A DNA stretch of 64,000 bases from Bolinopsis microptera (lineage: Eukaryota > Ctenophora > Tentaculata > Lobata > Bolinopsidae): NCBI RefSeq assembly GCF_026151205.1, contig NC_087076.1:8654902-8718901 (forward strand). The letters run 5' to 3'. Below the pieces are notes generated by a model. The model saw only the letters and a list, made by a program, of their open reading frames with translations. It was not told the DNA's origin and did no database searches. Positions 14,166 to 30,100 of this stretch are shown one piece after another. The translations under genes were made by a program, and so were the position numbers. Every line of letters starts with the position of its first letter. Position 1 is the first letter of the stretch.

Positions 14166-15030
14166 CCTGCATATATGCCTGCGTTCCGCTAGAACGGGCC
14201 AATTTGAGATATTTTCTTGTGTTTGAAGTCATATCTCAAGTTTGGCACATAGAAATTCGCCCAAACTCGCTCAGATTATCCGTCTTATAGCCATGTAACT
14301 ATCTGGAAAGTTTAAAGAAATGTTATTATTCAGATCTCGAAATATATGCCTGCGTTCCGCTAGAATGCGCCAATTTGAGATATTTTCTTGTGTTTGAAGT
14401 CATATCTCAAGTTTGGCACATAGAAATTCGCCCAAACTCGCTTAGATTATCCGTCTTATAGCCATGTAACTATCTGGAAAGTTTAAAGAAATTCTATCAT
14501 TCAGATCTCCAAATATATGCCTGCGTTCCGCTAGAAGGCACCAATTTGAGATATTTTCTTGTGTTTGAAGTCATATCTCAAATTTGGCACATGAAAATTC
14601 GCCCAAACTCGCTCAGATTATCCGTATTATAGCCATGTAACAATCTGGAAAGTTTTAAAAAATTCTATCATTCAGATCTCGAGATATATGACTTTTTTCC
14701 GCTAGAAATCGCCAATTTGGAGATATTTTCTTGTGTTTGAAGTCACATCTCAAATTTGGCACATAGAAACTCGCCCAAAATCGCACAGATTATCTGTCTT
14801 ATAGCCATACAACTATCTGGAAAGTTTAAAGAAAATTTATCGGTAGGATCTTGAAATATGTGCCTGCGTTCCGCTAGAAACCGCCATTTTGAGATATTTT
14901 CTTGTGTTTGAAGTCATATCTCCATTTTGGCATATAGAAATTCTCCCAAACTGTCACACATTATCTGTCATATAGCCATGTAACTATCTGGAAAGTTTAA
15001 AGAAAATCTATCAGTCAGATCTTGAGAAAA
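14166..15030 (-). repeat. 173-bp satellite, inverted block
   Basis: Five copies of the satellite in reverse orientation, each with TGCCTGCGTTCCGCTAGAA and CTATCTGGAAAGTTTAAAGAA. They are more diverged from each other and from consensus than the forward array, which suggests an older edge of the array or the far arm of an inversion. Confidence 0.9.
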
Positions 15031-16462
15031 TCAAAATTATATTCTAAGTTATTCACTAAAACACTCGATTTTCGATCTTTTTATTTGGAACAGATTTGTC
15101 GAAAGTCCTTCTGGCTTTATCAGTGTGTAGTGTGCGTGCAGTACTGCGCCGTGACATAATAGGACAAAAAGTACCTGCCACCAATGGTCAACACCAAAAG
15201 CGCGGCGTACTGCGCGCGACCAACTTTTTCGCCCGTACAATATATGGAACAGATATTTTACGAGTATCACCCGTTAACGATGTAGCGCGCCGGGCTAGTC
15301 CATTAACAAAGGACAAGCACAGCACACAGGATGTAAAATAATTATTTAACTTAATTTCTTCATAGTGACATGAGTTTTTTTACCTGAGGACCCCAGGCTA
15401 TTATGTTCATTAACATAATAACATAATTGAATAAAGATTTGGCGGAATGACAGGCTGAGCGCGGCCCAGTAAGAGTTTTTTTGTATCACGCGGTGACCCC
15501 CACGGTCGCTTCACTATAGAGATTTGCTTCACTGTAGAGTTTCGACGATACAGGGGGAGCCGCGCACTCGTGCGCGGCGGGTCATACAACGTATGACAAA
15601 GTTTTTTGTGGTTGCGTGCGCTCAAGTTAACCTAGTCACTATTCGCATATTATTTGTAGCGCGATGCACTACTGGGTCGCGCGCGCATCAAATAATGCTT
15701 CGGTAGATCGGCGAGATGCACCACTGTGCCTCACCGAGCTGCGAAGGATTGACATCGTGAATCAAGCATATTATATATATGAATTACTGGTATAAATTTC
15801 TTCGAAGTACTTATATATTAACGCTTGACGGATGTTACTCGTCTAAATTTCTTCGAAGTAGCGCGCGCCGCTTTCTTCTCGAATTATCTGATATCAGGCA
15901 AGTGCTACAAAGTAGCGGACGGCGGGTTAGTCTATTAATAATGACAAATCATGCAAGGTCCACATAGGAAACAACTACAATTTGAATTTTTTTTACAAAC
16001 AATGAAGATTGACCGTTTTTAGTTTGAATCATAGAAAAATACGAATTTTGTAACTACATTATAAACTATGAGTAAACAATACCAAATACGCAGCTGCACT
16101 GACAACTATATTTGAGCAGCATATCATCGATGTTATCTTCAATATAGTATGATATATTCAATAAGATTGTAGTGGCGCTTGTATGATTATGAAGAATGGA
16201 AATAATTGATTTCAATATGAAATCACAATGGAAGAAAAGCCAAAACTTGATCAATAGTACAATAACTTAATATGAAAGTTGTGTATTCGATTCCAAACAC
16301 TTGCTCTATTTGAACATAATAAACTTAAACCCTCCATTTAATTTAAAAATATGATATATATCGTTAGTGATTAGAATATGAACTTAATTAATCTCAAATA
16401 AATAAGTTAACAGTGAACAAATTTGAGCTGAGTTTATATTTTGAATATCTTTTTCAATGCCC
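15031..16462. other. gene-free stretch with GC-rich patches
   Basis: 15060-15970 has CG-rich patches (GCGCGCG words) that are unlike the surrounding AT-rich DNA, and a degenerate direct repeat: CGGGCTAGTCCATTAAC near 15291 and CGGGTTAGTCTATTAAT near 15923. CTAAATTTCTTCGAAGTA also has two copies (15795, 15844). This looks like remnants of a mobile element, but no frame is recognisable. 15970-16462 is plain AT-rich sequence that should include the 3' UTR of the canopy gene. Confidence 0.35.
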
Positions 16463-19927
<3,465 letters not shown>

Positions 19928-20002
19928 TTAGGGGTGGGTGAATGAAACTAAAACGACTTCAAAGCGAGGTACTGAGAGTGAGACCAGCAGCTGCTACTGC
20001 AC

Positions 20003-20009
20003 TATATAT
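20003..20009 (-). promoter_or_regulatory. TATA box, canopy gene
   Basis: On the minus strand the sequence GATATATAG is followed about 30 bases later by TCTCACTCTCAGTACC, a plausible initiator, and about 75 bases later by the candidate ATG at 19927. The placement is inferred from spacing only. Confidence 0.4.
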
Positions 20010-21169
20010 CACCACGTGCACATGTACCTACAAAGAGACACGTAGCTTAGCAACTACAACCCATCACGTGTCTATCACGTGGTCTCCACAAAAACTTGTT
20101 ATATTGTTAAGGGACACAGAGGGACAAAGAAAGTTAGCGTTTAAGTGACGTGTTCAAACAGGAGGAGGGTACCTGCACCATCTTATATAAGCCACATTGA
20201 AATTAGATATGGGGTTATTAGTTATTACAGTATAATTACATGATAACCACACTTGAAGTTAACCAGGATAAATTGTCTAACAGTTGTCATTAAGTCTTTA
20301 ATAATAGGGTACTGGGTCACCTTTTAATGGACAATAGACAGCCATTGTTTTAGCAGATAATGATCGGTTAAAACGACAGAAAGAAGCGTCAAAACACACA
20401 GCAGAATACATTACTGAGCGGCACCAATAATAACAAACAATCCACACTAGAATATGCACAGTTCACCATGTTGTGTGTAGACTGTAGTATTACACTGGTT
20501 CTGTGAGCAGGATATATGGGACCAGCAGGGGGAAATTAGAAAGCAGAGTACAATAAATCAGATAGAATATATTGAAGAAATAGAGACGTTATTATGTTTC
20601 CGCTGAGATTTCAGGCCACTAATTCCGATCGAATGTTCGTAAGAGGGAGAGTCTGGCGCCGCCCAGTAACGAGATATATTTCATTCATTCTTATTTACTG
20701 AATAAAACACTATCGTCATGTTAAGTTAAGAAGTTAAAAAGTCAAATGATCAGAATAACTACAAGGTTCGTAAAAATGCATACAGTTTATTATACCACTA
20801 TCATATCAGGTAAAATTCATGTAATTTTTTCTTTTATCTACAAGTTTGCAGCCGAAATGTGGCCGAAACTAAGTTTTCGTGCTGTTTTGCAATTTGTAAA
20901 CATGTAGCCGAAAAATTAAAATTAGTATCAGCCACACAAAGACTTCATATCAACGGGAAAGGTATCAACGGGAAAGGTATCAACGGGATCAGTAGCACAC
21001 CTGTTATTCGTAACTAGTTTTGGTTCACGCATTTCGTGGATTTAGTTGGTGTCACACACTGTGGACAAACAGAGAGAAACAGCATCAATGTCACGGAAAG
21101 AAATGCAAACAAGCAGTTCATAAAACAGTTCACTTTTAATATTATCAAACTGCATGTGCCATGTCATGT
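20010..21169. other. intergenic, canopy 5' side to receptor 3' side
   Basis: No further exon is seen. It should hold the 3' UTR of the sushi/Ig gene and the promoter of the canopy gene. Short CACGTG words occur near the canopy promoter. Confidence 0.5.
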
Positions 21170-24100
21170 TCACATTAGTGAGAGGAGTGCTGAGATGAAG
21201 AGCAGATAGAATATGGGAGCTGTTCCACGTGGACTTCCTCCCTTGTCTGGCACTTCTGAGAGGAAAGAGTATTGTTATTGAGAAGGATCTCCATGATATT
21301 TTAAAAATATTGCGATTCTTTCATTTCGGTTCAGACTTCAGAAACTGTCATCTAAATCGAAGGAACCTCCATAGTTTTGATCACGTATTAGGATTCGGTC
21401 ACATTTACGAACTGTTGATCGTCAGAAGTATAAAAAAGAAAACCACAGAAAATGACAATTGCGAACGCGAAGGTAGAAAGAGGCACACGCCAAACTTTTA
21501 CACGTACAACGCGCCAAACAACCCGAAAATTTTAACAATGGCACACGTGCGTCAGAATCTGTGTGCATAGAATTGCGCGTCAGTGCTGTACGCACGTGCA
21601 AAAAATACTTTATTACTTCAGCGTTCAAAATGATAAAACCGAAATTGAAAACCAATAAATGTCGTACGACGGACAGAAAATAAGTCGAAAGATATTGCGA
21701 TATAATACTGCTGGCACTGCTATCCAATATTATTACGTCATTAAATTTACAGATCGATAGCATGTGAAGAGATCGACAGTGACTGAGTACTCACCAGGAA
21801 TCACTTGAAGGCCGATGTTCACAAAGTGCTTCTTTCCTGCCCCATCCTCGACTCCACATCTAAACGTGCTATTACTCTGAGCGTTTTTCTGCACGAGAGT
21901 AGCGACCTGAGTGCCCGCACTCCACGTGCCGGTTGACGTGGTAACATCACCTGGCAACGTGACGTCACCAACACGTGACCAGGTGACGTTGAGAATGGAG
22001 CTGGAGCCCGTGATGGTGCAGGTGAGAGTTGATGTGTCACCCGCGTCTACTCGGTCTCCTTTACCCGTAATATCTGGGGTGGTAGAAATCAGGGGATGAA
22101 GATGAAAACATCTTACCAAAAAAACAACATTTACGATACTGAGCTTGTAGCGCGTGTTAGAAATAGAATAACAGTATCTGGCGAGGAAAATTAAGCATTC
22201 ATAAATATCTCCACATAATATACTAAACTTACCAAACACGTCTAATTTTAAATCCAAAGAAAGATTCAAATCTCCTCCAACAACTTTGCACTGAAACTCC
22301 CTGTCTTTATCCGTCTTAGAAACTCCTATTTGCAGGGAACTGCTTTGTTTGTAACTAGTTTCGTTCCAATCACTTTCTGTTATAGTGTAGTAGTCAGCAC
22401 CCTGTGCGATCTGCAGACCTTCAGAGAACCAAGTAATATTAACAGTCTGTAACACTGCTGATACGTTACACTCTATTTCAGCAGGTGTTGAGGATTTCAC
22501 TTTCTCCGCTCCTACTGCTTCAACTCCTGAAGATATAGTTGGAGCTAAAAACACGATGTCTAGATGTTACACGGACTCAGCAAGTCTGTTGAAGAAATCT
22601 GGTTAGGCTTAGGGAAGCAGGTGTTCTCAGATTTAATTAATACATAAGGGCGTGCAGTGGATTTGTTTTGGAGATCCTACTTATCTATGTGCTTTGTTCT
22701 TGAGCAATAAATTCTATAAAAAATATTAAGAGTTTTCCTCACTAGGTTTACAGTCAGGAATCTGGACAGTCCCCGCCTTACAAGTCACACTGTCCCTCAC
22801 TCCGAGACACGAGACAGAGAAGAGACGCAGGTGCGAGACCAGGACTCCGGGCGCGAGGTGGTTGTCATGGTAACTCTGATTTGTTGCTAGGTTAGGGAGC
22901 TGACATTGTGGGTAGCAGGAGTAGGTTTGGTTGCACATGTATTTGAGGGGTTCCTTGTATCCGGGGTTGTGCCCTGGTGAGAGAGATGGGAGTAGGGGGG
23001 GGGGGGGGGGGGGGGCGGAGTAACTGAACGTGTTATCACTACCAATATTTCATAACTTTCTTAACAGCCTTTGTTTTTTTAAAGCAGAGTTTTAACAACC
23101 AATTTTTACATGCCACACTAAGGAAAAAGTAATGATCACATAAATATTGAGATTTGGGGATGAAGAAATACATAAAAAGTGTAGAGGAGTTACTTACCAG
23201 AGTTACAGTTAAGAGTTATAAGGGTAGTGTTGGTGGTGAAGAAGCCAACAGCAGGTACTGATACTCCGTTACTAAGCTCCGGTACCGTGCACTTGTCTGA
23301 TATTTAGGAAGTTCAGTGTGTTAATATTTACCTTTTTTATTGTAACTTCAAAACTTGAACATCTCTTTAGATATGACGTTAAATCGAGTTCTCCTCTAAG
23401 TTTTCGACCTCTAAATTTATTTCAAAACATAAACTTGTAACGGTCATCTTAGTTAAATTCAAGTAGAACGTTCCATTCACGTTCGATTTAATGAACATGA
23501 AATACAAACATGCTGTGCAGATATGACTGTAAAATTAACCATTTATCGAATGATGAATGGAACGGAATAATTATTCAACAACTTTTGATTAAATAAAATA
23601 TATTTATAATTATATAATTCCCATATCCAAAAAATTTTTAATTTCCTACATTCTCAATTTTTTCGTTTTCTGTGGCCCGCTCGCATAAAAAGTCTTTGTA
23701 TTCGCGCAGTTCAAAGATTTTTCATGGCGGATTCCAGATTCTCAATTTTACTTTTTTAGGGCCCGGAATGCTTTTTAATAGATAATCCTAGGTTACTTTT
23801 GGGGGCGAAGCCCCCGAAAATTTTGGAAATTTAAACTAGATTTGGCCTCCTGGAACGAATCTGACAATGGAGAACGATTTTAGCATACTATTTTCTGATT
23901 TCAATTTTTATTGGGATAAATTGTCTGGATTCTAGAATCCCTAAACACTTGGCTTAACTAAAGCACAAAATAGGAGACAGCATGAAGTATCAAGAGTTTA
24001 TAATTTTGGCAAAAATGTTTTCCACCCGATTAATGTCTTAATGTGATAGCTACCTCAACTTAGGTTGATTCGGCATGAATTCATAGGGCTGATGCCCAGG

Positions 24101-27100
24101 GACGTAGCCAGGATTTTTCTTTGAGGGGGGCTGTCTGCAATCCAGCTGCGCAGCGAGCAAGCTGTGGCAGGGGTCTGGGGGCGCAGCCCCCATCGGGGTC
24201 CAGGGCGGAGCCCCTTGGCGGGGGCTAGGGGGGCGCAGCCCCCCGGAAATTTTTTGCGAAAAAGGGTGTTTTAGACGACATTTGGCATTAAAGAAATTTG
24301 TAGGACAGCAATAAACTGGGATTGAGAAGAATCAAATACTCACGTAAATTTGGTAACTTCACCTCATCGTCTTAAGATTTTTACATTTCCTACGGTCTAG
24401 GGGACACTATTGACTATTTATAGAAGTCTTCTAGAATGTTTGCTTGGATGTTATGACAGATATTTACTAATCCACAGTTCAAATCTTTGACTGACTGCAG
24501 TCATAAACACAGCCCAGTTACCAGGCGACCATGGGGACTAGGGGGCTTATCTTTTTTCTGGGGTTCGATTTATTCCGATTTTTTCCCCCCCTAGCCCCCC
24601 CCCGGCCCCCCCCCCTGTCTACGTGCCTGCTGATGCCCTGGGTGACACTGGGGTGACACTGTAGACATATCCGGTTTCATAGACTAGATAAGTAGATAGT
24701 AAAATGTTAATAAAGTAATAATGACAACTATTTATGTCGTGTACGCGAAAATGCCCCAATAATTAGCATCTGGTTAGTGGTTACTTGATGCACAGATTTT
24801 GTAGCTAATAGCAACAAACTTTGGTCTGTGAAACGAAATTTGATAGACTGGATCAGTGGATCCCTGACTGAGGACATTTAAATAACGGTCCAGCAACTTT
24901 TAGTCTGCTCTTTCACTTAAATTCCTACTGAAATATTATCGAAAATTCTCAGAGTTGGCTCTCGAATTTCCTACTTTTTGTCAAAAATTTCCTACTTTTT
25001 AAAATTTCCTACATTCTTAGAATGCGAGAATGCGGGTTTTTGGATATGGGATATAATTATCAGTACTCACAAACACAGTCAGATTTGCTGGAACTACCAG
25101 GGAACAGTGTAGTTAGATTATCACTACACGATTTGCAGGAGACTTGACCTGCCTTGTCGCTGTACTGACCAACTGGGCATTTTGTACATGCTGTACCGTC
25201 AAGGTACAGCCCAACTCCGCATGACACTGAAATATAATACAATACTGAATTTTAGCATGTAATACATTGGACCCTGCTTAATTTATTCGACCCAGTTTAA
25301 CCAAATTGTGATAAAGTTGATCACAAAATTCAGATTAGGTACAGACCTCAATCGTGTCTTGAAGATTACGTTAATATTTAAAGGTTTATGTTTATCCTTG
25401 CTAAATTCTCCGACTAAAACTTTGTTACGGGGAAAAAGACCTACGGGGAAGAAGACCTAACAGTGAAATATAACGCGAATAAAAAGGCCACATTATTATG
25501 CATACAATAATATACTATTTAGTAAAACTTAAAGATGTGATTTCACGCATCTTGCATGAAGACACCAAGAACCGCATAATGTTTGGAGATAATTTATAGT
25601 GGTACAGTATGTGTTGATAACTGATAAGAATCAGCAAAAGTCAACTTTAATTCTGTCATAAAGGATTGGATATAAATTATAATTGTTCTAGAAACTAAGT
25701 ATATATGCTCTAAAAAGGATAAGTTTCTTTCAAAAACTCGGATCTTGTTTATTTACTAGTTAGAATTAGGATGAACTGCGAGACTTTGTCAGTTTGTTGA
25801 CATACCGTTTCTGCTAAGCTGCTTATAGCTGGTCACTTGCTACTAGCGGTTACACGGGTAAAGAAGTCTAACAGTCAGATATCAATACGATGTGTTATAC
25901 TTCTACGGTTTACCAATACCACCTCATTGCCAACGCTCTATCGAATTTGTCAGGTACCATTTGCATTTATCAAGTGACACTTTGTATAGACTAGTGACCC
26001 AATGTCCGCAACTTGTAGATGTTGTTAAATGTAGTCATAGCAACAAATAATCGATTTAAAGGGAACAGGAGAGCTTACATTAGATAGGTGGTCCGAATAC
26101 ATTCCTACTTTTATTTCAATAATTTTATTTTACCTTATGCAGTATCGTGAATTTTAATTTATATGCTAGTTCACTGCATAGAAATATTAACTTGTGTTGA
26201 TTGAAATTGGTATAAGATTTTATTTATTTATTTATATTGACAGAGTTTATTGTGTTTCTATTCGAACATCATGTAATTTAACCAATATATTATGTAATGT
26301 ACACTGTTCTGTTAACTGTTTCCCTATATTTAAGATAGCTGGCGATGTCGTTTGTTTTGGCTCTCGTAAAACTTCCATTCGTCCTTCTACTGGAAATCAT
26401 CTACTTTATCCTCCGATGCAGGCCAAAGAAAGACATAAGAAACCAGCAAATTCTTATCACAGGGGCTGGTCAAGGAATTGGAGCAGAGTTTGCCCGGCAG
26501 TTTGCTAAAATGGGGAACACTGTACACTGTGTAGATATTGAGGAGGAGTTGACGGATAAAATTGTGGCAGAGTTAAAAGAAAATGGCCACGAAGCCTTCC
26601 CATACACCTGTGATCTTACCAAGCATAAGCAAGTACAGGACCTTTATGATGAAATATCAGGTACGGGGTTTGTTATCAACATCCTTGCGAATAATGCTGG
26701 AGTGGCGTTTGGAAGAGGGCTACAGGATATGACTCTCACTCAGATCCAACATTCACTATCAGTCAATATTATTTCCAATCTGTGGCTCATCAAGTTGTTT
26801 CTGCCAAAGATGCTTGAGCTCGACGAGGGTCACATTGTCAATATGGCATCTGTTCTGGGATTCTTTCCGTCGAGAAATTCGACTGATTACTGTGCTGCAA
26901 AAGCCGGTTCAATTCACACTTTGAACCAACTACGACTGGATCATATGGAATCAAAAGTTAATTTCACTGCAGTCTGCCCATTTTTTGTAGACACCAAGAT
27001 GATTGTCGGTGTAAAAGCCTCCGTTGCTATGTCTGCAAAATGCCTGGTTACCAAAGCAATTCGTGGGATCAGAGAAAACAAAGAAGTTATAATTGTACCT

Positions 27101-30100
27101 GGATGGTTTAATATCCTGAAAATAGTCCAAGATTTCACTCCTCCTTACTTTGTACGATCACTGCTCTGGGCTGCAACAGAATATTCTAAAAGGAACGTAA
27201 CGGGAAATTTCGTCGGACAGAGGATGATCGAAAAAATCCAGTAATTTAAATTATGAGAATTAGTGTTGTACAACTATTTCAGGGATTACAGATGTGTCAA
27301 ACTTTGATTATTCTCTGAAAGTTTCGTAAAATTTCGTTGATTACAGTAGGTGTGGCATTCCAATCCATCTTTTTTACTATTTTCGTCACAAAATAAAAAG
27401 TTTATTCACTTTGTTGTTAAACTATCAGCTCCTGCCTCATATACGAGGGAAGTAGACTATCATAACACATGGTAATTGGTAACTCCTCTTGTTTTACTGT
27501 AAACATTAGCCTCACGAAAGTACGTATCCCCGCGTAGATTAGTGGGAAAGATTTCTGTACAGTGTTGATGTTTTATACTTGTGTTCACATCTACACATTT
27601 GCTCACATCCCTCACATCACTCACAGTCAGCTGCTCTGACATGGTTAACCAACTCTATTGTGTTGGTTATTTCAGTTTTACTACTTTGGAGAAATTTGAT
27701 AAGTTGCAGTCGTTTTTTATGTTTCAGTCTGCGAAAATCATATTATTTGACAATTCATCTCCTTTTCAATTTCACTTCACATCTTATCCATAATGGAAGT
27801 GTATAAAATGAATAGTGAATGACCCTTACATTCCAGCCCCAGGTTCATTGTTGTGATTCCGCCGTACTGTTCGTCCTTTTGAGAAGGTCCCGCCATGGTG
27901 GTGACTGCTGTAGTGTCCTATACCTCATCTATTTCTAACCAAAGCAAAGGTTTCTTGAAAATGTTGAGTTTCATAGCTCAATGAATTCTCATTTTATTAC
28001 GAAATTTACGAAAATAGTAAAAAAAAGGAGTGGCATGCCCACTGTAATCAACGAATTTGTACGAAACTTTGTTGTTTAGGGAATCTAAGTTTGACCCATA
28101 TCATTATCAGTTATCCCAGAAATTTGTGTGCAATTCTAATACGCATTACATGAGTTATTAGCGGGTTCCGTGTGGGCAGTTACTTAATACTTCTGGGCCA
28201 CCCTGTAGTTTAAGTTTTGAAATGGACACCTAACCGTTTCATTTATTTTTCTTTCTTTCTTCATATTAGCTGAGTTTGTTGCGTTTCAGACACTGTCATT
28301 CAAACAGTATATTTATTGTGTTTCTATTCGAACATCATGTAATTTAACCAATATATTATTAGTACAGTCAAATCCGTCTTTTTTTCCAATCTAGGAGCCC
28401 GTATCTTACTCTATATTTAAGATAGCTTATTTATATTGACTGAGTTTATTGTGTTTCTATTCGAACATCATGTAATTTAACCAATATATTATGTAATGTA
28501 CACTGTTCTGTTAACTGTTTCCCTAAATTTAAGATAGCTGGAGATGTCGTTTGTTTTGACTCTCGTAAAACTTCCATTCGTCCTACTACTGGAAATCATC
28601 TACTTTATCCTCCGATGCAGGCCAAAGAAAGACATAAGAAACCAGCAAATTCTTATCACAGGGGCTGGTCAGGGAATTGGAGCAGAGTTTGCCCGGCAGT
28701 TTGCTAAAATGGGGAACACTGTACACTGTGTAGATATTGAGGAGGAGTTGACGGAGAAAATTGTGGCAGAGTTAAAAGAAAATGGCCACGAAGCCTTCCC
28801 ATACACCTGTGATCTTACCAAGCATAAGCAAGTACAGGACCTTTATGATGAAATATCAGGTACGGGGTTTGTTATCAACATCCTAGTGAATAATGCTGGA
28901 GTGGCGTTTGGAAGAGGGCTACAGGATATGACTCTCACTCAGATCCAACATTCACTAACAGTCAATATTATTTCCAATCTGTGGCTCATCAAGTTGTTTC
29001 TGCCAAAGATGCTTGAGCTCGACGAGGGTCACATTGTCAATATGGCATCTGTTCTGGGATTCTTTCCGTCGAGAAATTCGACTGATTACTGTACTGCAAA
29101 AGCTGGCTCAATTCACACTTTGAACCAACTACGACTGGATCATATGGAATCAAAAGTTAATTTCACTGCAGTCTGCCCATTTATTGTAGACACCAAGATG
29201 CTTGCCGGTGTAAAAACCTCCGTTGCTATGTCTGCAAAATGCCTGGTTACCAAAGCAATTCGTGGGATCAGAGAAAACAAAGAAGTTATAATTGTACCTG
29301 GATGGTTTAAAATCCTGAAAATAATCCAAGATTTCACTCCTCCTTACTTTGTACGATCACTGCTCTGGGCAGTGATCCCCATGGGGAAGGGAAATTACAT
29401 TGGGCAGAGAATGAGTGAAAAAATTCAGTAATTTCTGAGTTTTTTCCCCAGAATATCTCCAGATTTATTGCACTTGTTTGGCACTAATAAATGCAAAGAA
29501 GTCTGGAAACAGAGGAAACTGAAAGAAGAGATAAAGAGGAGAGAAGGGGGATAAAGAGAAAGAATGGCATCATTTTAATGTCAATATCAGACATTTTAAC
29601 AGTTTATTGTTTTATAATTTTTTCATTCCAGAAAAGCATTCTTTGTAACTTCTTTCAAAAAGGAAATATTGTATTAGCATTACTTCCCATTTGTAAGGAA
29701 CCAATTTTAAAACTGGAATTTTGTGATACTCTATTTACGACTTCAAGATTACTACCTTCTATTCGATTATATACGATTACTACCTTATATTCGATTATAT
29801 CTGAAGTCGTAATTTCAATGAACCATCAAGTAAAGAAAATGTAAAAACAAAATAGATACCCAAATCATTATTTACAAGATTAAAAAATTAAATAAAACCG
29901 TGACGTACCACATGTGGAGTCCGCAGCTTGGGCCCCCACAGGACAGCTGGTTGAATGTTGTGTGGTTGCGGTGGTCGAGGTGAGGGTTTTAGTGACACGT
30001 GTGTTGGAGCTAGTTGATAACTTTACAGATCCTGTTTTCGCCTCCTCAACCAACTTAGTTCCCAAACTTATTAGCACTGCAAAACACAGGGATCATAAAA

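Noticed and set aside
21229-21763. 113-codon frames on both strands
   Set aside because: They overlap the final receptor exon and its introns in other frames and match nothing.
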